Source of the DNA: Enoplosus armatus
Taxonomy: Eukaryota > Chordata > Actinopteri > Centrarchiformes > Enoplosidae
DNA length: 64,000 bases
Direction: 5' to 3'
NCBI RefSeq assembly: GCF_043641665.1
Contig: NC_092198.1
Coordinates: 6,322,501-6,386,500, forward strand
This document shows positions 1 through 15,900 of the stretch, in pieces (the first letter of the stretch is position 1; each line of letters begins with the position of its first letter). Under the pieces are notes generated by a model. The model was not told the DNA's origin. It did not search any database and was given only the letters and a program-made list of their open reading frames with translations. The position numbers and the translations under genes are program-made.

Positions 1-52
1 CCCCAGCCACCACCTTCTACTGGCCTACCCATTATCTGTAAGATCCTTTCTA

Positions 53-6058
<6,006 letters not shown>

Positions 6059-6130
6059 TGTTACTTGTCGCTCTGAAGTGACGTCAAAGGGTACGGCAAC
6101 TCTATAGGACAAAATACTCGGGGGAAGAAA
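6059..6130 (-). promoter_or_regulatory. psmc1: psmc1 5'UTR and core promoter with CRE palindrome
   Basis: Just upstream of the ATG, the perfect palindrome TGACGTCA lies at 6079-6086, about 20 bases before the start codon. That puts it in the 5'UTR or across the transcription start. No TATA box is evident, as expected for a housekeeping proteasome gene. CREB/ATF binding is inferred from the motif alone. Confidence 0.5.
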
Positions 6131-9100
6131 GTGAAAATGCCGCTGGTCCACTGTTTTATACAATACTGTACAGTACTGTTTTAATATATATACTGTATTT
6201 TGACCATGGACTTTTAAGCTGAACAGCTGAGAGACAAGAAAGGATAATGGAACAACTTCTTCTAGACATTATGACAGCATCCATGGTGGTTTTACTGGCA
6301 CATTTCCTGTACATTAAAATAAAGTTTATTTGCCTGGAATATTTCAAACACAACATACTTATGCTCCACTAAACTGTATGGACTGTCTTTAAAAAAAAAG
6401 TATAATTTGAAGACATCATACCTTCAAGTCTATGATTTCCAGTTGAGCCTCCACAGTTGCCCGCATATGTACGGATTTATGTCTCAACCCATTAGAATAG
6501 CTCACTGTGACTTGTTTTAATGAAGGTTCTCCTTTAAACTTTATTATACTCCTTTTAATGAACGTCACATGGCTTACGTTGTCATGGTTACTTGCACATA
6601 ATTGCACCTTGTGGGCCATCATTAGAGCGGGAAAAGAAGCAAACTGATTCCTGTATTTTTCAACAAGACAAAAAGTGAGTTTATTGTATGTCATGAAGAT
6701 TAACAGAGGAACCAATGTGGTTAATGCCATCTAGAACATGTTAACACTGCACAAGGTATTGACCTTGGTGCTCAACGGTAGAGAGGATGGAATAAAGCTG
6801 TGGAAATGATATTGTCTTACTTTTGTTTCTGAACAAAAGCAATCTTCACAATCTTCATTGCATTATTTTGACTGGCACGTGCGCCACCTGGATCTCACAG
6901 AGTTGGTTTTCACAGAGACTATTTAATTGGCTTGCTTGCTATTTACCCTCCCCTGTCACACTCATGCACATGAGAAATCAATAATTATGCACATAACATT
7001 GACAACGCATCCCACTCATCCTAATTAAGTCATCAAGATAAGTAGCTAATTGTGCAGGGCCATCACTATTTGTGTAGCTAATCCCTCTGGTCAGTCATGT
7101 CTGTAGTGCAAAAGCAAAGCCATTGCTTGACAGCCACTGACTGTAATTGGATTCAGTATCAGTGTGCCTACTGTCTAATGTTAGCTTTTAAAGTATAAGA
7201 TTGCATATATTAGACATTATATAATATGTATAACATATAAATCACTGCTTTTCCACCCAAAACCTCATAGTCGTAATAAGGAAAATACATCCGCTTTCAT
7301 TTATTCTCACAGTGCAGTCACACATTCATCACGTCTTTACTCAGGTACACAGAGTTTTCCCACTTTCTGTGAACATACTCACCTACGAAGTTTATTCCCT
7401 CTGAACCATGAATGGTGGGGTAGCACTGAGGCCACCTCTGCCGCACAGCAGATTCAATCACATTATCAAATCTGGCATGACTGTTTCATTAGTGTGTTTC
7501 AAATTGTCTCCAACTCAGTGGATACGACAGCAGTGTCAGTAACTCACTGTGAGTTGTCGAGTCTCAGAAAAGAGCTTTAACAAAGAGTCTTTGTATGTCT
7601 GCATCTGTCTGCCTGTAACACACGCACATACATGTGTGGACACACAGACACACACACACACACACACACAGACAGGAACACACAGGAACACACAGGCATT
7701 TGTTCAAAGCTATTATTATATGTGTGGGCACAGCTTCTCTAACATATTCTCTGATCCTCTATTAGGTTATTTCGTGTGTGAGCTTGTGTGCGAGTGTGTG
7801 TGCAGCGTGCATGAACATTGGCAATGGCAAAGAGGGTGAGATTGTCTCCATAGCAAAGAGTGGAAGCTGGTAGAAGTTATTTTTGTCAGTTTTATTATTC
7901 AGTATAAGATATTGGGTTTCAGTATTTAGGGATTTGTTAATGTCTGTGTTATTTTCTCACTCTCTGCTGTTAATGAACTGACTTGCTGAATATGTAGCTG
8001 ACATCTCAGTGTTAGTATGGATGAAAGCAAAATGTTCACACTCTGATTCACATCCTTAGTACCTAACAGCTTGAAATTGGAAAAGTAGAACAATTATTTA
8101 AATGCAATTGCTTGAAATGGATTGGAAGTTGCAGCAATTGATAGTTCACTGATATTCCCCAATATTGGCTTACGTTAAAGCAGATAACACTTCTTTTTAC
8201 TTTTGCTTGTGTGTTTTTGGTTTTGGAAAGGCTACAAAAAACACTCTGTCCTCGAAACTCACTGCAGAGTTTTGCAGTAATAACTGCCCCATGCACACAG
8301 CTTTAACATGTTTGAAGCTTAGCAGGCCTGCTGTGCCTACACATCTAATTGGAAAATCAGTTTTGGGTAGGGGTTTAGCAAATGGTCAAGTACTGTGTTT
8401 CTTTTTTTTTTATACAAATACATTCTTTATCCTGCATGCGTTTTATTAATGCCGTGCGCCATCTGGATATCACCTCCTTCGTAGTTTGTGCTGTGAACTG
8501 AAAAGGATTCCGCAACAGACGACTAAACAGACATAGAGTTCTTACAACCTTTGGAAATCATCTGCATTTTATCAAGGAAGATCGTTTCTCTGCTCTCGTT
8601 CTCTGGAAAACACTCGAGTCAGATTTACCAAAGCTCAGCTGGTGACGTCAGAAATGGAGCCTGGAGGATTCTCACCCTGTAATTTTCTCTCAGATGCACT
8701 CACAAAGAGAATGAAGATGCCTATACCATCTCCCTAAATCAAGCATAATATAGTGTCCACAAGTCGTTGGCTCTTGGCTGCTTGTGGTTTTCATGTTTTT
8801 TCATGTTCTGAAAAGTCTTTTGTCCATTTTGTTTACTGTACTTGTTGTGATTCCAGACACACTGCTGAGCTAAAATCAAATAATGAACCCCGGGTCAACT
8901 TGTTTCACTGCATTTGTATCAGTACCAACCACCTGTAGGCCTGGACTACATCAGGGTGTGAAAATGTCTGCATGTCTGCATCTGTGCTTGGATAAGATGC
9001 AGCAAGCTCCAAAATAAACAGCATAGTAGGTTTCATCTCAGTTTTGTCTCATATTTGTCGAGGTAATGAATGAAAGCAGTGCCGAAGATAGAGGCTATTG

Positions 9101-9690
9101 AATGCCATTGAGTCATGAATGATGAATGATGAATGAGAGTGTCATTGATAGAGTAATTGTAAATTTATGCACTCTGCATTGAAGGTAAACATTCAATTAT
9201 CTATGAATTGGGCCTCATTTTCTACATGACGCCAAGTTTTATATAATAACTACTGTTAGACACAAAACCAAGAAACACCCATTTTATTAAAGCTATTTTT
9301 TTCTCATTAATGTCCTTTACAGTGACAGATACAGTGTGGACATGAGTAGAGTCATAGTGAGCATTGTAAAGTACTGTTGTATGAGTGGAAGTTGCAATTA
9401 GGTGTGGAGTAGCATGTAGTGCATCAGGTCTTTAAGGCTTGGATACAAGGGCTATAGGCAGGCTTTTTTTATCACCATGGAAACTGAATTCCTCAGGGGG
9501 GAACATTCCTGCACGCTGGTCCAGATGTGAGACTCCAGCAAACTATCATGCATCATTCATGTAGTCATGTTCTTGACAGGATAGTGGGCTGAGAGGGCTC
9601 CAAGCTGCTGCTGCTGCTGCTTGGGGGTCAGCTTGCTCGTGGATGGAAAAGATGTAGTACGTAGTCATAAATTCAGAGTTGTAAACCACC
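6131..9690. other. Intergenic region between kcnk13 and psmc1
   Basis: No supported gene. Contents: a CA microsatellite near 7643-7672 with imperfect CA/GT flanks, a perfect CRE palindrome TGACGTCA at 8643-8650, a short ATGA tandem at 9114-9136 and a CTG run at 9605-9621. The AT-rich stretch about 6,960-7,160 holds several TAATTA-like sites in unique-looking sequence and could be regulatory. Confidence 0.6.
7643..7672. repeat. (CA)n microsatellite
   Basis: An uninterrupted CA run of about 11-12 units inside a longer CA-rich stretch with imperfect ACACAGG units after it. Likely polymorphic. Confidence 0.9.
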
Positions 9691-9696
9691 CAAGTC

Positions 9697-9702
9697 TTTA
9701 TT
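9697..9702 (-). terminator. kcnk13: Candidate kcnk13 poly(A) signal
   Basis: AATAAA read on the minus strand, about 90 bases after the kcnk13 stop codon. A second AATAAA is at 9283-9288 and could end a longer 3'UTR. Neither is backed by transcript data. Confidence 0.4.
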
Positions 9703-9793
9703 TTTTTCCCAGGAAGCCAGTCCTCAGTGTCAATTTGTCCTCACACTCTCAGCCTTTTGTATCCTTTTAAAAAGGATTCACGCTGTTTTCTCC

Positions 9794-9949
9794 CTATCTG
9801 TCCACGCTAGTCTCTGCCAGTCGGTTGTTCATGATGCCAAGGGCGCCCACCCCTCCTGAGAATCCGTTCTGTCGTGAACTGGAGCTGGACTGGCGTGGGT
9901 GTCCGATGGCCATCTCCGAAAGCTGCTTCTGCATAATAGCCAGATTCAC
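9794..9949 (-). CDS. kcnk13: kcnk13 exon 3: conserved C-terminus
   Basis: Acceptor AG at 9951-9950, phase 0. Encodes 51 residues and a stop: VNLAIMQKQLSEMA, a Ser-rich stretch, then GGVGALGIMNNRLAETSVDR. This block aligns with the last residues of human THIK-1 (LAILQKQLSEMANG and IMNNRLAETSGDR, from memory), which shows that exon 2 alone is not the full coding sequence. Confidence 0.92.
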   Translation of the reverse strand: MNLAIMQKQLSEMAIGHPRQSSSSSRQNGFSGGVGALGIMNNRLAETSVDR

Positions 9950-12900
9950 CTGCAGGAAGGGACAGAGATAAAGAAATGAAGAGATGAGGAAATATTTGCT
10001 GTCTGTGTTTGGAAGGGCTACGTGAAACCTGCGAAACCTTGTGGAACACAGATATAATACAACGTGTCGCACATCTGATTTCACAGGTGTGATATAAGGC
10101 TACCAGATGGTGTTTTTCCTCTCCTTTGGTGTGTTGATTTTACTGAACAAAGACTACAAATGCTGAACAAGTGTGACTGACAGAAACCTGACATTAACTC
10201 TCCCACAGACCAACTTTTCCCTTTCAATGTTCACTCTACAAAGCAATGTGGGGAGAATGTACACAACTGATGTGTAATGCTGTTTTACACGAGTTCAGTC
10301 AGTATTAAATCAAATGGAATGAAGCTATCTTACACACAATTACGTGTTTTTTTAGATAAGCTGGTGGCATGACTCTAGGGACTTAATTCTGGCTGACATA
10401 TCTCAACAACTGTTGGATTGGATTCACATGAAATTTCATACAGACATATATGGCCTCCAGTGGTGAAGCCTTCTTACTTTGGTGATCCCTGAACTCTGCG
10501 TCTCTTTGAGATTGACATTGTAAACTTTTTAGTGAAATGTCTCAGCAAATATTGGATGGATTGCCGTGAAATGTGGTACAGACCTTCATGTTCACCTCAA
10601 GGTGAATTTGAATAGCTTTAACAAGCCCTTGAGCCTCAGCTGATGGTGAACATGGTGTACAGTACCGGCTTCATATCAGCTTTTTTAGCATTGTCACTGT
10701 TAGCATGTTAGCTTGTTGAATTTAGCATTTAGCTCAAAGCACAGCTGTGCCTAAGTACTCACAGAGCTGCTAGAACGGTTGTAGATTTAATCTTGTTGTA
10801 AATAAAACAATGAGACTTAATCAGAAAATGTTTGTATCAGATGTGATCATCAATAACATTATCAATATTTATGTGCCTGGACTTTGGATTCTGAATAGTC
10901 TACATCAAAAATATTGATACCACAAAGTAATTGCATAAAGATGTGACGTCATTGTGTCCATACTCCAGTGGCCAAGTTCAAGTTCATGTTGCCACTGTTG
11001 TCTACCTGCAGATCATCCATGTTCAGCCGACCCTGATTGAAACTGAAAAGGTCAGTGTGTTATCTGATGCAGCAGCAATATTCTAATTTGTTGAAATCTG
11101 TGAAACGTCTAGTCTCCATCTCTCTCCCTCCACCCCTCCCATTCTTGTCTCTCTCTTATTCCTCAGTACAATATGTACAAAGCCAGCTTCTCAGACTTTA
11201 CAGACGTGAATGCCCAGACAGAATAGCCCAATTTTTCGACTGAAATCCCATTTTGTTTGTTTCATTCATTCATATATTATTATATATTTTATGAATTTTG
11301 AACAAATGGATGGGCGGCAATTCAGAGGCCTGGAACAGGGCTACAGACAGACAGGACAATACCATCAAATTTGCTGTCAATCGACACAATGCAACATGAA
11401 CTCCTATTCCAGGCATCTTGCTGGGGAGCATTCATGTGAGGCTCTGCTGGTATCAGCCAAACTCTGGACAAGTGGATCTTATTTCAAAGGAGGTCAACCA
11501 CACTGTGTTTGCTTTTGTAAGTACTATAAATGCTGTAGAAAAGCAGACTAAGAGTCTACAACAACGCTAGCAACAACAATTAGCTAATGCCAGCATGCTA
11601 ACATGCTCACAATGACAATGCTAACACGCCGATGTTTATCAGGTATGTTCACCATCTTAGTTTAGCATGTTAGCATGTTAACATTTGCTAATTAGCACTA
11701 AACACAAAGTAAAGCTGAGGCTGGGGGGAACATCATTACTTTTGCAGGTATTTGGTCATAAACCAAAGTGTTGGACGAATGGACATTTTGACCTGATGAT
11801 GATGCTAGATGAAAGGTTAAGCATTCATCAAAGTTATTACAATTCATCCTGAGGGGGACATCAGTGTACCGAATGTCACTGCAAACCATCCAATAGTTTG
11901 ACAATTCACTCAAAAGCACAAATGTCAACCTGTTGGTGCCGCTAGAGGAAAACGTACTACTTGTACTTGTGCTATCTTAACTTCGTTTCTGCGAAATCAT
12001 ATTGAAATATGTCGCTGAAAACTTTGACTTGTGAACACCAAAACTTTAAGAGGGTGGGGACGTTTATTTATTCATTGCCCCAAACTAATTCTATGTGTAA
12101 GATTTTGTGATAATAAACGTGTGATAATAACACACTATTGTTTAAGGTATGGAGATCTAGGATATTACATAATGTGTGAGTAGTCTACAGTAACACACAT
12201 TTCCACATCTGTTCCGTTCAGTTTCTGTGTTAATGGTTTTCCGTCACTTATATCACATCCTTAGCCTTCAGGCCATGTCATCAGAAAATTCAGATGTCGT
12301 TCAGATGTTTTGATCCAGTTTAGAATAATCCTGGGGTGAGTGAGCATGGTTTTGACATTCAGCAGCTCACACTGCTCGTTCCTCTTGTCTGAAAAGAAGG
12401 GTGGCGGTTATGGAAATGTGTGAACAACTGACACCTCTGAGTGGCTACAAGGGCTGCTGAAGCAGTGGCAGTGGAGTAAGACCATTTGTATTCAGAGAAA
12501 TTCTACACAAATAGTGTTTGTAGTCTAGAAAACAGCAGCCAAAAATAATGAAGACGATTTAACACTGGTTTCAATGACAGGAAGTATGCACAGGCCGTGA
12601 TATTATATGTTACATGTATGTCACGGTTCATAGGGAGAATCGTGCAGGAAATCCAATAGTTTTCATAAGAGTTCATAATGAGGGAGATGACTGAGAGCAG
12701 GGAGTTAATGACTGCAGTAAACGTGACTACAGGGAAACAAGATTATTGAGTAAATGTTCTTTCTGCTACTCGAGTGAGCAGTTTAATCAAATTACTCTTG
12801 GAGATAAGTGAATACCTTGCGTGTAACAGCACATGTGATTATATTAGATATGTGGAATATTACACAAGATGTCAGCTACGACCTGCTCCAGCCCCGAAGC

Positions 12901-15900
12901 TCTCACCTTGTTGGCTGCTAGAAAGTCCCTCATGGAGATCATCTCCCCGGACATCCTGCGGCCAGTGTCGGTCTCGCTCTCGTTGATGGCGTCCGTCTCG
13001 ATGGAGGGGTCTCTGCGGGCACGCAGGTGACCCGGGGCCACAACGTTTCGTCGGGGGTGCCTGTGCGGGTGGTGACCCCTCCTGGGGAAACAACAGCGGC
13101 AGGGGGCCTCCAGCCGCCTCAGCAGCCAGTTGAGGACCTGCTTGATGACGATGGAGATGACGTTGAAGAGGGAGTAGATGCAGCAGACGCCGGTCAGGAT
13201 GAAGAAGAAGTTGCCCAGCCGATATGCGGCCGTGGCGTGGCCCTCATAGATGACCCGCTGGCTGCTCACCATGTCTCCAAAACCGATGGTGCTGAAGGCC
13301 ACAAAGCAGAAGTAGAGCGAGTCCAGGTAGCCCCAGCCCTCAGCTGCTGAGTACATGAGCGAGGCACAGCAGGACACCAAGATGGCTGCCGCTCCTAGAA
13401 TGAGCATGACACAGTAGACCGAAGGCTTCCAGCCAGCCAGGTCCTGTCCTTTCCCTCCACTTCCCCCAGCTCCACCCGCTTTGGTTCCCTCAGAGACTCG
13501 CCGGCCATTTTGTGGGAGCGCAGCTTTGTTATGGCGCCGTTCGTGGCAGGACTTGAGGACGACGGCGATGACGGTGATGACACGCTCAAGAAAGAGGTTG
13601 AAGAAGAGGATGGTGGCCGCGCAGCCGAGCAGGCCGTAGAACATCAGGAAGACTTTACCTCCAATGGTGGCAGGAGTGGTCATCCCAAACCCTGGGATAC
13701 ACACAAAAACATTCTGCAATGAGGAGAAATCTACATAATAATACTATTATATAAGATAGAATGAGGTGAATGCTAGGAAGAGTAGTTGAACTTTAATTCT
13801 CTGTCTCTGAATGAAAGGATAGAATAAAAACATTCTTTACATAAAAGAATTACCACTCACTTGAAAAGTGCTTAGTCTTAAGTGCCCCACTTACAAATGA
13901 AACGCAGTGCTCTTGGTAAATGAATGAGTTATTTGTAGAGAAGATGAGAGTTACCATTGCCTTCTGCTGCTTTGACTTACCTTTTAAACCAAACTCACAT
14001 CCTCTCTGTCATAAACGAAGATGGCTAATTACTGATCTCCTCTTCTTCTAAGTGAATATTATACCCACACCGCCGACTCCATCTCTGGGTTGCCATTGGT
14101 GACTCGCTCTCGCTCTCTTTATCTGTCTTTGTCACTCACTCACTTTAAGAGCTGAGGTGTTTTCAGTCCAAGCACATCGCTGCAATCAATCCCAAAGTGT
14201 CTGTTTGTGTAACGTCTCACTGTATTCCCAACAGTTATTTGGCAACTGTCAGACCCACTGGAGCCACTTCACATATCAATTTTACAATTTTCTATTTTTT
14301 AAAGGAACCCATTTAACTGGTTTTGCCCCGAGGGGAACTGAGGCGCTGTTTGTGTGTGACTTCTCCTTTGTCTCTTGTGAACTGGTAGATGAATAAAATG
14401 AGAGTCAAATTGAGAGGTCTTTCTATCGATTGCACCAATCTCAGCTATGTCTCCAATTCATCCCTCATTTGACACTGAAAGCCCAATGAAGCACTGCCTG
14501 TCTGTCTTTCTGTCCTCCTTTATCAATTTATTACATTCATGAATTTGTTGAAAATGTGAACACTTGCTGCAATTTTTTACGGCCATGACACCGTTACATG
14601 CACCGTGTTTTGTCGTGTGAGAAACTGATTGTTTACATGTACAGCAGCTGTAAATTCTTACATCGCGAGAGCCCTTTTCGCTAGAAAAACAAAGATAAAT
14701 GTTTCTGTATCTCGTGTCATGAAAAAGATACTCAGCACGACTAATTGCCACTGCGCCAGAGGCAGGCTTCTTGTGGAGGATTTGATTGCCTCCACATTAA
14801 AATTCTTTCTCAAGGTGCTAATTGGGCCGGAGTTTACTTCCAAACACGACGATAAAGCCAAATGGGCTGGATTTAATGGATGTTTTTTTCTTTCCTTCTT
14901 GTTTCGTAAACTTGGGTAAATGTGATGTTGATGAGTCATTTGACCTGTTAAATGAAATATACTGTCAGTATGACCTCCATGTCAGGATGGCAGTCTGGCA
15001 TAAAAGCTCTGAACGTGGTTGGTGTTAATGGGGGTGCTGGGTTGTGCTACACAGTCCTGACTTTACCCTCTGAGATGCAACCTCACTCACTCAAGAAAAA
15101 CATTTAAAGCAATAGTTTGTCTTTGTGGGAATCTTATTGCTTTCTTGCTGAGTGTTAGATGAGAAGGTTGATACCACTCTGATATCTGGCTGTTATATAT
15201 GAAGCTACAGCCAGCAGTTGGTTAGCTTAGTTTAGACTAGAAACAGGGAAACAGCTAGCTTGGCTCTAAAGGTAACAAATTCACCACCACAATCTCTGAA
15301 GCTCACTAATTAACACATTTTATCTTTACAAAGTCTTGTCATCATCATGAGGTTGCCAGTAAACATACTCATAAACGTTACTGGTGAAAATAATCCAGCA
15401 CATAACCTCCTGCAAAACCACAACTTCCACAAGTCGTTTTCACACTTTTTGTACGGATTAAATGACCTGCACGTGACGTGTTCATTAGTGAGTTTTAGAT
15501 TTTGTCACCTTTGGAAAGAGCCAGGCTCGCTGTTTCCTCATGTTTCCAGTCTTTGTGCTAAGCTAAGCTAGGCTAACTGGCTGTAGCCTTAAAGAGTTGT
15601 GAAGTGGGAGGCGCTAGCTGCGGATGTTTTTTTCCCGTGTTCTGTAATACCACCTCAAAAATAACGATATCCTCCATGTTACACATAGAAGCCTGGGCCT
15701 CTCCCAGGTAATCTTACAATTCAATAGGGTTCATGTTATGGCCACTACTTGTACTTGTACTATCTCAACAAACATTTCTGAGCAATCACGTTATCTTTGT
15801 CTTTGGATTTGAGAACAATACATATTGCCATTGCTGCAAAATCAGAATCCAAGCGTTCAGCTGCATATTGTGTTGTTTTAGTGTTCTCAACACTGTAATC

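Noticed and set aside
7643..7690. CRISPR-like repeated ACACAGG units
   Set aside because: Imperfect simple-sequence DNA in a vertebrate genome, with no spacer pattern.
9807..10049. 80-codon minus frame overlapping kcnk13 exon 3
   Set aside because: Out of frame with the conserved MNNRLAETS tail and crosses the splice acceptor.
13027..13350. 107-codon plus-strand open frame
   Set aside because: Antisense shadow of kcnk13 exon 2.
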